A stretch of DNA of 64,000 bases from Rudaea cellulosilytica DSM 22992 (lineage in GTDB: Bacteria; Pseudomonadota; Gammaproteobacteria; Xanthomonadales; Rhodanobacteraceae): the NCBI RefSeq assembly GCF_000378125.1, contig NZ_KB899242.1, positions 496,001-560,000 on the forward strand, read 5' to 3'. The notes below the pieces were generated by a model. The model saw only the letters and a list, made by a program, of their open reading frames with translations, was not told the origin of the DNA and ran no database searches. Shown here one piece after another: positions 26,491 through 34,281 of this stretch (its first letter is position 1; each line of letters starts with the position of its first letter). The position numbers and the translations under genes were made by a program.

Positions 26491-28005
26491 GTGAAAGTGC
26501 AAATACTTCTGTTGTCGTTGCTGTTTTCCGTCGCGGCGTTTGCGCAGACCAGCGACAAGCCCGATCTGACCCTGACCGGCAAACTCGACGGCAAGGATAA
26601 TCAGACCTACAGGCTCGTGCCGTTCGACGTGCCGGCTGGCGTCGATCGCATCACCGTCGACTTCGCCTACACCGGCCGCGACGAAAAGACCACGATCGAC
26701 CTCGGCCTGCTCGGCCCGGGCGGCTTCAAGAACAATGCGTTCCGCGGCTGGAGCGGCGGCAACAAGAGCCGCTTTACCGTGTCCGCGACCGACGCGACGC
26801 CGTCCTACCTGCCCGGGCCGATCGCGCCGGGCCGCTGGAACCTGCTGCTTGGCATCCCGAACATCCGCGAGAAGGCGCACGCCGACTACACGGCAAAAGT
26901 GTACTTCTCCAGAAATGGAAAAATTCCCGACCTGCTCGACGAGCCGCTGCGCGCGGAAGCGGGCTGGTACCGCGGTGACCTGCACATGCACGGCGCGCAC
27001 AGCGACGGCGCGTGCACGCCGCAGAGCGGCAAGGGCAAGAAGGTGCCCTGCCCGCTGTTCCTCACCGCGCAGACCGCGGCCGAGCGTGGACTCGACTTCA
27101 TCGCGCTTTCCGACCACAACACGGTCTCGCAGGCGAACGCGGTGCGCGAACTGCAGCCGTATTTCGACCGCCTGCTGCTGCTGCCCGGGCGCGAACTGAC
27201 CACGTTCACCGGCCACGCCAACCTGCTCGGCAATTGGGTGCCACTCGACTTCCGTGTGGGTAGCGCGGACGTGCCGGACTGGAACACGTTGCTGCGCAAC
27301 GCGGAAAAATTCGGCGGCTTCGTCTCGATCAACCACCCGATCCGGCTTTCCGGCGAGATCTGCATGGGCTGCGGCTGGACCGCGAAACCCGAAGTCGACC
27401 TTCGCCTCGTCCAGGCCATCGAAGTCGTCAACACCAACGACGCGGACACGGCGATCTCTGGCATTCCGTTCTGGCAGGCGCAACTCGACAAGGGCTATCG
27501 CCTTACTGCGATCGGTGGCAGCGACGACCATAACGCGAAGCAGTGGCACGAAAGCCAAGGCGTGGTCGGCATCGGCACGCCGACCACGGTCGTGCATGCG
27601 AAGAACCTTTCCCAGCGCGGCGTGCTCGACGCGCTGCGCGCGGGTCACGTCTACGTCGACGTCTTCGGCAGCAAGGACCGCCACCTCGAACTCACCGCGA
27701 AGGGCCAAGGTTTCGACGCGGAAATGGGCGACGAGGTGAAGATCGCGAAAGACGGCAAGGCGGATTTCTTGCTCAAGGTCACCAATGTCGCCGACGGCAG
27801 CGTGGAAATCATCGTCGACGGCAAGGTCGCTCCGATGATCGATCAGCCGAAGATTGCCGGCACGTCGCAAGTCTTCGCGTTCGCCTGGGCCAGTGACGGC
27901 GGCCGCCACACGCTGCGTGCGAACGTGCGCAATGCCGACGGCAAGCTCGTCCTGATCGGCAATCCGATCTACGTCAATCGTACCGGTACTGCGGCGAAAC
28001 CTTGA
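26491..28005 (+). CDS. Exported PHP-domain metallohydrolase (CehA/McbA family)
   Basis: 504 aa from a GTG that begins VKVQILLLSLLFSVAAFAQ, a Sec signal peptide. Residues about 25-150 form a beta-rich N-terminal domain, and from 160 on there is a PHP domain: RGDLHMHGAHSDG (His165, His167), ALSDHNT (Asp208, His209), GRELTTFTGHANLLG, INHPIR and GGSDDH. These are the metal ligands of CehA-type phosphoesterases. It follows PI-PLC by 4 bp, so I infer dephosphorylation of the released inositol phosphate in the periplasm, letting free inositol or an inositol glycoside enter the ABC importer. CehA itself acts on a carbamate ester, so the substrate class is not fixed. The frame extends upstream into PI-PLC, but that part is a shadow. 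Confidence 0.83.
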   Translation: MKVQILLLSLLFSVAAFAQTSDKPDLTLTGKLDGKDNQTYRLVPFDVPAGVDRITVDFAYTGRDEKTTIDLGLLGPGGFKNNAFRGWSGGNKSRFTVSATDATPSYLPGPIAPGRWNLLLGIPNIREKAHADYTAKVYFSRNGKIPDLLDEPLRAEAGWYRGDLHMHGAHSDGACTPQSGKGKKVPCPLFLTAQTAAERGLDFIALSDHNTVSQANAVRELQPYFDRLLLLPGRELTTFTGHANLLGNWVPLDFRVGSADVPDWNTLLRNAEKFGGFVSINHPIRLSGEICMGCGWTAKPEVDLRLVQAIEVVNTNDADTAISGIPFWQAQLDKGYRLTAIGGSDDHNAKQWHESQGVVGIGTPTTVVHAKNLSQRGVLDALRAGHVYVDVFGSKDRHLELTAKGQGFDAEMGDEVKIAKDGKADFLLKVTNVADGSVEIIVDGKVAPMIDQPKIAGTSQVFAFAWASDGGRHTLRANVRNADGKLVLIGNPIYVNRTGTAAKP

Positions 28006-28054
28006 TGGCGCAGCGCGTCGCGACTTGCCTCGAGCGAGCCGCTACCATCGCGCG

Positions 28055-29146
28055 ATGACGCCTGTCCGATCGACCACCAGCAAACGCAAACCCGGTGCGA
28101 TGAAAACCGCCTCGCGCCAGGTTCCCGCAGACCCGCGCTACACCGCCGCAGTGATCCCGACGACGATTCTCGCCGTGCTCGCGCAGATCGCCGATGCGGA
28201 GCGCGTCGCGGTCGAGCCGTGGCTGGCCGGGCTTGGCATCACGCGTGCGCAGATCGACGACGCCGCGGTGCGCGTGTCCTATCGCCAGGCCAGCCTCATC
28301 ATCAAGCGCGCTCTGCGCGCGATCCCGCGCAGCAGCTTCGGCCTCGAGGTCGGCGCGCACCAGTCCAGCGGCACGTTCGGCATTATGGGGCTGGCGATGA
28401 TGACTGCGCGTACGTTCGGCGAAGCGGTGAACATCGGCATCGAGCACGCCGACATCACTGGCGCATTGATGGACGTGGAGCTCGAGGTACTCAATGTGCG
28501 CGAGGTCGCGCTCGTCGCGCGGCCGCGCTTTGCCGACGAGGAGATCCTCGTCTTCCTCTGCGAGGAACTGTTCGCCAGCACCTTCAACCTCGCACGCAGC
28601 ATCGTCGGCGCCGCCTTCAAGCCCGAGCGGCTCGAACTCACCTACCCGCCGCCGCCGCACGCGGCCGACTACCGCAGGCTGTTCGACTGCGAGGTGCGTT
28701 TCGGCGCCAGCCGCAACCGCGTCGTCATCGGCTCGCGCTGGCTCGACATGCGCCTGCCGACGCATCATCCGGTCAGCGCACAACAGGCGCTCGCGATCTG
28801 CCGCGAGCAGGCGGCGCAGATCAAACGCCAGAGCGAGATCGTCGCCTCGGTCGAACGCATCCTGCGCCGCCGTCTCGCCGAGCATCCGACGTTGGGCGAA
28901 GTGGCCTCGAATCTCAACCTGTCCGAACGCACGCTGCGCCGCCAGCTCGCCGCCGCCGGTCGTGTCTATCGTGACATCCATGACCAGCTGCGTACCGAGC
29001 GCGCGCTCGAACTGCTCAGCGCGGGCGCCTTGAGCATCGCCGACATCGGCAGCGAGGTCGGCTATTCCGACGCACGCGAATTCCGACGCGCGTTCAAACG
29101 CTGGACCGGAGCCGCGCCGACCGCGATGCGTCCGGGCGCCGGCTGA
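28055..29146 (+). CDS. AraC-family transcriptional regulator
   Basis: 363 aa from the ATG at 28055 (another ATG at 28100 is possible; neither has a clear ribosome-binding site). The N-terminal 200 residues match the arabinose-binding-like domain found in OruR/ArgR-type AraC proteins (RAIPRSSFGLEVGAHQSSGTFGIMGLAMMTARTFGEAVNI). The C-terminal pair of helix-turn-helices covers about residues 265-360 (PTLGEVASNLNLSERTLRRQLAAAG, SIADIGSEVGYSDAREFRRAFKRWTG). It lies 49 bp after the PHP gene and before the beta-helix/cytochrome pair; its target could be either side. The hairpin after it suggests that its transcript ends there. Confidence 0.88.
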   Translation: MTPVRSTTSKRKPGAMKTASRQVPADPRYTAAVIPTTILAVLAQIADAERVAVEPWLAGLGITRAQIDDAAVRVSYRQASLIIKRALRAIPRSSFGLEVGAHQSSGTFGIMGLAMMTARTFGEAVNIGIEHADITGALMDVELEVLNVREVALVARPRFADEEILVFLCEELFASTFNLARSIVGAAFKPERLELTYPPPPHAADYRRLFDCEVRFGASRNRVVIGSRWLDMRLPTHHPVSAQQALAICREQAAQIKRQSEIVASVERILRRRLAEHPTLGEVASNLNLSERTLRRQLAAAGRVYRDIHDQLRTERALELLSAGALSIADIGSEVGYSDAREFRRAFKRWTGAAPTAMRPGAG

Positions 29147-29166
29147 AAGGCGCAAGCGGCGTGGCA

Positions 29167-29194
29167 AAATCGGCCATCAAGTAATGGCCGATTT
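29167..29194. terminator. Hairpin after the AraC gene, probable terminator
   Basis: AAATCGGCCAT (29167-29177) and ATGGCCGATTT (29184-29194) form a perfect 11-bp stem with a 6-nt loop, 20 bp after the AraC stop. Only three Ts end the stem, so termination may be partial. Confidence 0.6.
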
Positions 29195-29225
29195 GCCCCC
29201 CAGATGTAGCCCGCGCCCCCCTACC

Positions 29226-29243
29226 CTCAAACGTTCGTTTGAG
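29226..29243. promoter_or_regulatory. Palindromic operator before the beta-helix/cytochrome pair
   Basis: CTCAAACG-TT-CGTTTGAG, 8-bp arms, ending 40 bp before the GTG start at 29284. The core CAAAC-N4-GTTTG fits the published PsrA box (C/G)AAAC-N2-4-GTTT(G/C), a TetR-family site linked to fatty-acid sensing. The regulator is not in the window. Confidence 0.5.
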
Positions 29244-29283
29244 AGCACATTGACGCATTGAGTCCGAAGAAGGGAGAAACGCC

Positions 29284-30510
29284 GTGCGCAAACTCGCCAT
29301 TGTCGCCCTCTGTGCCATTGCCGCCGGTTGTGGGAAAGGCCCGCCGCCCGCGCCGAGCGATGCGGAGGCGGCGTTCGAAAAGAAACTGCAGGAGCAGTTC
29401 CTCGACGCCAAGCCGGGCACGGTCATCGAGATTCCGCCGGGCAAGCATTCGCTGCAGCGTGTGCTGACCCTGCGCGCGAACGGGGTCACCGTACGGGGCG
29501 CGGGTGCGGACAAGAGCATTCTCTCGTTCCAGAACCAGATCTCCGGCCCCGAAGGCATGTTGGTCTACGCGAACGATTTCACAATCGAACACCTAGCGAT
29601 CGAGGACTCGAAGGGCGACGGACTCAAGATCAACGACGGCGAGAACATCACGATCCGCGACGTACGCGTCGAGTGGACCGCCGGCCCGTCCAAGGACAAC
29701 GGCGCCTATGCGATCTATCCGGTCAAGTGCAAGAACGTGCTGATCGAGGATTCGGTCGCGATCGGTTCGCGTGACGCCGGCATCTACGTCGGCCAGTCGC
29801 AGGACATCGTCGTGCGCCGCAACCGCGCCGAGAAGAATGTCGCCGGCATCGAGATCGAGAACTCGATCCGCGCCGATGTCTATGAGAACACCGCGACCGG
29901 CAACACCGGCGGCATCCTCGTCTTCAACATGCCCGACCTGACCCAGCACGGCGAGCACGCGCGTGTGTACAAGAACAAGGTCGTTGCCAACAACCTCGGC
30001 AACTTCGGCGCCAAGGGCACCGCGGTCGCGAGCGTGCCGGCGGGCTCGGGCGTGATCGTCACCTCCAATCCGAAAGTCGAAATCTTCGACAACGACATCG
30101 CCGACAACCGCACCGCGAACCTCATCATCGCCAGCTACTACATCACCAACTTTGCCGACAAGAAACCGACCGAGGGCTACGATCCGTATCCGAAGTCGAT
30201 CTACGTCCACGACAACCGCTTCTCGGGCGGCGGCGATTCACCGGACGGCCTCGACTGGAAGGCGCTCAAGGTGTCGATGTTCGGCATCAACGGCCATTTC
30301 CCCGACGTGCTCTGGGACGGTTTCGTCGACGCCAAGGCGCAGGTCAATGGCCAGTACCCGGCCGAGCAGCGCATCTGCGTGAAGAACGGCGAGGTCGAGG
30401 TGCTCAACGTCGACGGGCCAAACAAGTTCTCCAATCCGAAAGTGTTCAAGGACGAGTTCCATTGCGAGCTGCCGCCGCTTGCCGCGGTCGAAATGAAGGG
30501 CAAGGCTTGA
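29284..30510 (+). CDS. Parallel beta-helix lipoprotein (partner of SO2930-type cytochrome)
   Basis: 408 aa. GTG start with GGGAGA upstream; MRKLAIVALCAIAAGCGKG is a lipoprotein signal with Cys16 as the lipidated residue. A right-handed beta-helix follows, with repeated turns such as NITIRDVRVEW, NVLIEDSVAIGSRDAGIYVGQSQDIVVRRNRAEKN split across residues 115-210 and DVYENTATGNTGGILVF. A C-terminal segment with two cysteines closes the protein. It matches the TIGR03805 type that is regularly found beside TIGR03806 diheme cytochromes, as here, with a 1-nt TGATG overlap. The function of the pair is unknown; an anchored extracytoplasmic binding or carbohydrate/lipid-processing role is only a guess. 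Confidence 0.85.
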   Translation: MRKLAIVALCAIAAGCGKGPPPAPSDAEAAFEKKLQEQFLDAKPGTVIEIPPGKHSLQRVLTLRANGVTVRGAGADKSILSFQNQISGPEGMLVYANDFTIEHLAIEDSKGDGLKINDGENITIRDVRVEWTAGPSKDNGAYAIYPVKCKNVLIEDSVAIGSRDAGIYVGQSQDIVVRRNRAEKNVAGIEIENSIRADVYENTATGNTGGILVFNMPDLTQHGEHARVYKNKVVANNLGNFGAKGTAVASVPAGSGVIVTSNPKVEIFDNDIADNRTANLIIASYYITNFADKKPTEGYDPYPKSIYVHDNRFSGGGDSPDGLDWKALKVSMFGINGHFPDVLWDGFVDAKAQVNGQYPAEQRICVKNGEVEVLNVDGPNKFSNPKVFKDEFHCELPPLAAVEMKGKA

Positions 30511-31694
30511 TGTCGTCGTTCGCCCGAATTTCTTCCGCAATACTTGCGCTCGCAGCCCTCGCCGGCTGCGCGCGCACACCGCAGCCGGTGCACTCGTTCG
30601 CCGAAGGCAAGCCCGACAAGCTCAGCGACTGGCACCTCGTCGAGGCGCGCGACGGCAGGCTTGTGCCCAATACCGACGTCGTGCCCTACGACCTCAACAC
30701 ACCGTTGTTCAGCGATTACGCGCACAAGTTCCGCACGCTGTGGATGCCGAAGGGCACAACGGCGAAGTACGACGCCGAAGGCCCGTTCGATTTCCCGGTC
30801 GGCACGGTGCTGACGAAAACCTTCTTCTATCCGAAAACCGGCGGCGATGCGAAAGCCGTCGCACGCACCTACGACACCTCGCGCGATTTCGCCGCCGGCA
30901 GCGCAAACGAGGCGCTCGACCTGGCTACGGTGCGCCTCATCGAGACGCGCATCCTCGTGCGTCGCGAAAAAGGCTGGGAAGCGATTCCCTATGTCTGGAA
31001 CGCTGCGCAGACCGATGCCGAACTCGCGCGCACGGGCGACGCGATCGCGCTCGAACTCGTCGACACGGAAGCTTCAAAAGCCGGGCGCGATGAATCGCGG
31101 CCCGCGAATGCCCGCGAAGCGTTTACCTACGTCGTGCCCAACGAGAACCAATGCGCCGGCTGCCACGTCACCAACGTCAAGGCCAAGGCGATCGAGCCGC
31201 TCGGTCCGCGCGCGCGCCACATCAATCGCGACTACGCCTATGCCGCCGGCGCGGAAAACCAGCTCGCGCACTGGACCAAGCTCGGCATGCTCGCGGGCGC
31301 TCCCGATGCCGCGCAGGCGCCGCGCGACGCCAATTGGCACGATGCGAAGGCGCCCGTCGCCGAGCGCGCGCGCGCCTATCTCGACGTCAACTGCAGCATG
31401 TGCCACAGCCCGACCGGCCCGGCCAACACGACCGCCCTCGACCTGCGTAGCGCCAACACCGACCTGCGTCGCCTCGGCCTGTGCAAGCCACCCGTGGCTG
31501 CCGGTCGCGGTACTGGCGATCGCCTGTTCGACATCGTGCCGGGCAAACCCGACGATTCGATCCTGCTCTACCGCGTCACGTCGAATGAAGCCGGCGTGAT
31601 GATGCCCGAGATGGGCCGCAACACCACGCACAAAGAGGGTGTCGAACTGATCCGCGACTGGATCGCCGCGACGTCCGGAAACTGCGACGCCTGA
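30510..31694 (+). CDS. SO2930-family diheme c-type cytochrome lipoprotein
   Basis: 394 aa. The signal ends ILALAALAGC, a lipobox. Two heme-binding motifs, CAGCH (about residue 215) and CSMCH (about residue 302), define a diheme cytochrome c. Before them lies a conserved extracytoplasmic domain (DLNTPLFSDYAHKFRTLWMP, GTVLTKTFFYP, ETRILVRREKGWEAIPYVW). The C-terminus has NTTHKEGVELIRDWIA. The family is paired with beta-helix proteins in many Proteobacteria. The ATG at 30510 overlaps the upstream stop (TGATG). It probably transfers electrons in the periplasm; substrate unknown. Confidence 0.88.
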   Translation: MSSFARISSAILALAALAGCARTPQPVHSFAEGKPDKLSDWHLVEARDGRLVPNTDVVPYDLNTPLFSDYAHKFRTLWMPKGTTAKYDAEGPFDFPVGTVLTKTFFYPKTGGDAKAVARTYDTSRDFAAGSANEALDLATVRLIETRILVRREKGWEAIPYVWNAAQTDAELARTGDAIALELVDTEASKAGRDESRPANAREAFTYVVPNENQCAGCHVTNVKAKAIEPLGPRARHINRDYAYAAGAENQLAHWTKLGMLAGAPDAAQAPRDANWHDAKAPVAERARAYLDVNCSMCHSPTGPANTTALDLRSANTDLRRLGLCKPPVAAGRGTGDRLFDIVPGKPDDSILLYRVTSNEAGVMMPEMGRNTTHKEGVELIRDWIAATSGNCDA

Positions 31695-31712
31695 GAAAAA
31701 TAATTGAAAAGT

Positions 31713-31761
31713 GCGGCCAAGGATGGCCGCTTTTTGATTCTCGCGATCACCGGACGATCGC
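31713..31761 (+). terminator. Intrinsic terminator after the cytochrome gene; member of the TTCTC repeat family
   Basis: GCGGCC (31713-31718), loop AAGGAT, GGCCGC (31725-31730) and five Ts form a classic terminator 18 bp after the cytochrome stop. It continues GATTCTC and a second perfect stem GCGATC (31743-31748) / GATCGC (31756-31761). The whole layout matches 5131-5178 and, more loosely, 1774-1825. Confidence 0.8.
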
Positions 31762-31784
31762 ACAAATCAACGAGGGAGGCTGCG

Positions 31785-34271
31785 ATGAAATCAATTCAAA
31801 CGACCCGATTGACCCGACAGGTGCGGTTGGCGCTGTTCGCCGGCGCGACGACACTGATGGCAAGCGGCGCGGCGTTGGCCGCCGAAGTGACCGACGCGAG
31901 CGGCGATGCCCAAGCGCAAACGTCCACGACGGATCAGAGCCAGACATCCGCGAAAACCGACAGCGCTGCAATGCAGCTCGGCAACGTCACCGTGACCGCG
32001 CAGAGCCGCAGCCAGCAGGTACAGGAAGTGCCGATCGCGATGCAGGTGATCACCGCACAGACGATCGACAAACTCGCAGCGACCGATCTGTCGAAGATGG
32101 ACATGTACGTGCCCGGCCTCTCGGTCGACGGCGACCAGCCGACGCAGCCGAACTTCAGCCTGCGCGGCATCGGCACGGGCGACTTCGGCATCGGCACCGA
32201 CGCGCCGGTCGGCGTCTACGAAAACGGCGTCTACCAGGGCAAGACCGGTGGCGCGCTGCTGATGTTCAACGACATCGACCGCGTCGAAGTGCTCAAGGGG
32301 CCGCAAGGCACGCTGTTCGGGCGCAACAGCGCGGCAGGCGCGATCTCGGTGACCACGGCGGCGCCGAGCGACCAGTTCGAAGCCAATGCGCGCCTGCGTC
32401 TCGGCAACTATGGCATGCGCTACGGCGATGGCGTGCTCAATGCGCCGCTCGGCGAGAACGTTGCTTTCCGCCTGAGCTTCGTCGACAACCAAAGCGACGG
32501 CTGGTTGCGTGATGCCGCCACCGGCCAGCATTTCTACAAGAACGATGACTGGGGCACGCGCATGCAGTTCCACTGGAATGCGCCCGGCGACACGGCAGTC
32601 AACCTGGCCTGGGAACACGAGCGGCTCAAACAGCCGCCGCGCGCGACGATCGGGGTCTCGCCGGTGCCGCCGTACCCCGAGCTGCCGTCGACCACTCCCG
32701 ACTATTCGACCTTCATCGACCCGCGCAATGCGCCGCTCTACAACGAAGCGGTCGGCGCACGCGAATCGCGCAGCTACGACTCATTCGTGTTGCGCGTCGA
32801 ACACCCGCTGCCGTTCGGCGACTTCACCTCGCTGACCTCGTTCCAGCGCTATCACACCTACAACCGCGAGGCGCAGGAGGGCACCGATCGCATCGACCTC
32901 TACTTCGACGACGTCAACATCGAGCGGCACAAGACCTGGTCGCAGGAATTCAAGCTTGCCGGCAAGACCGACCTCGCCGACTGGGTCGCCGGCGCAAGCT
33001 GGTACCGAGACGACGGCCGCCAGACCAGCCAGATCAACTTCTTCACCGACAGCATCGACACCCTGCTCAACAACCTCGGCATCGCGCCGGGCGGGCTCTA
33101 CGGCCCGCTCACGCAGGGGCTGCAAGCCGCGGGATTCCAGTACTCGCTGCTCGGCGATCCCTGGCAGGAGAACATGAACAACCGCAACGTCGCCAAGGCC
33201 ACCGCGGTCTATGGCGACGTGATCTGGCATCTCAACGACCGCCTCAACCTGACGACCGGCGTGCGTTTCACCCGCGACGAGCGCGACTTCAGCTGGTACA
33301 CGCCACTGCGCGTCGCCAACGAGCTCGACGCGACGCTGGCGAGCCTGCAATCGCTCGGCCTGCTCGACGCGCTCGGCGTGCCGATCCAGACGTTCCAGCA
33401 GAACATCTACTTCACCACGCCGCAGACGCTCGAGCATGCGGTCGGTCTCAACCGCAGCTGGAACGACACGAGTCCACGCGTCGTGCTCGACTACAAGCTG
33501 ACGCCCGACGTGATGCTCTATGCCTCGGCGGCCAAGGGCTACCAGGCCGGCGGGTTCAACGCGCTCGAAGTCGGCACGGTCTACCGCCCGCAAACAGTGC
33601 GCAGCTACGAGGCCGGCATCAAGAGCTGGTTCGCCGACTACAAGCTGCTGTTCAACGCTTCGGTATACTATTATAAATATTCAAACTTGCCGAACCTGAC
33701 CCTGGTGTCGAACGGCGGCGGCAACGGCGACCTGCCGCAATACCAGATCCTACCGAGTGACCAGGAAGCCAAGGGCCTCGAGTTCGAAGCGCGCTGGCAG
33801 GCGACCGACAGCCTGCGCCTCAATGCCGCCGCGGCCTACATCGACCAGACCTACAGCAGCTACAAGACGGCGGAAGGCGTCGACCTCTCCGGCCAGCCCA
33901 CCGGCCTGCCGCAATGGTCGGCCACCGTCGGTGCCGACTATGTCGTGCACAACATCGCCGGCGGCAGCCTCGACTTCACCCTGCAGGGCGCCTACACCGG
34001 CAAGACGCGCTGCAATTCGGCTTCCGCACTGCAGGGCTCGTGCCTCTCGACGCTGCCATTCAATCTCGGCGGCAGCCACGCGCGCACCGACTTCCACGTC
34101 GGCTGGTCTTCGCCCAACGTGCCGTGGAGCGTCGGCCTGTTCGTCAACAACGTGTTCGACACGCAATATGTCACCGGCTTGAACAACATCGTGACCAACG
34201 TGCTCGGCGTGACCAGCGCCGGCATCACCGCGCCGCGCATGTGGGGGGTGGAGGCGAACTACCGGTTCTGA
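31785..34271 (+). CDS. TonB-dependent receptor
   Basis: 828 aa outer-membrane transporter. GGGAGG precedes the ATG. The signal peptide is MKSIQTTRLTRQVRLALFAG... ending AALAAE. The plug has VTVTAQSRSQQVQEVPIAMQVI, LSKMDMYVPGLSVDGD, FSLRGIGTGDFGIG, RVEVLKGPQGTLFGRNSAAGAISV; the barrel ends MWGVEANYRF with the terminal Phe. The plug wording (EVPIA, LKGPQGTLFGRN) is that of receptors used for aromatics, terpenoids, steroids or other hydrophobic cargo as well as iron complexes. It lies after a strong terminator, so it has its own promoter, and ends 10 bp before the convergent operon. Substrate unknown. Confidence 0.93.
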   Translation: MKSIQTTRLTRQVRLALFAGATTLMASGAALAAEVTDASGDAQAQTSTTDQSQTSAKTDSAAMQLGNVTVTAQSRSQQVQEVPIAMQVITAQTIDKLAATDLSKMDMYVPGLSVDGDQPTQPNFSLRGIGTGDFGIGTDAPVGVYENGVYQGKTGGALLMFNDIDRVEVLKGPQGTLFGRNSAAGAISVTTAAPSDQFEANARLRLGNYGMRYGDGVLNAPLGENVAFRLSFVDNQSDGWLRDAATGQHFYKNDDWGTRMQFHWNAPGDTAVNLAWEHERLKQPPRATIGVSPVPPYPELPSTTPDYSTFIDPRNAPLYNEAVGARESRSYDSFVLRVEHPLPFGDFTSLTSFQRYHTYNREAQEGTDRIDLYFDDVNIERHKTWSQEFKLAGKTDLADWVAGASWYRDDGRQTSQINFFTDSIDTLLNNLGIAPGGLYGPLTQGLQAAGFQYSLLGDPWQENMNNRNVAKATAVYGDVIWHLNDRLNLTTGVRFTRDERDFSWYTPLRVANELDATLASLQSLGLLDALGVPIQTFQQNIYFTTPQTLEHAVGLNRSWNDTSPRVVLDYKLTPDVMLYASAAKGYQAGGFNALEVGTVYRPQTVRSYEAGIKSWFADYKLLFNASVYYYKYSNLPNLTLVSNGGGNGDLPQYQILPSDQEAKGLEFEARWQATDSLRLNAAAAYIDQTYSSYKTAEGVDLSGQPTGLPQWSATVGADYVVHNIAGGSLDFTLQGAYTGKTRCNSASALQGSCLSTLPFNLGGSHARTDFHVGWSSPNVPWSVGLFVNNVFDTQYVTGLNNIVTNVLGVTSAGITAPRMWGVEANYRF

Positions 34272-34281
34272 TGCCGACCTA

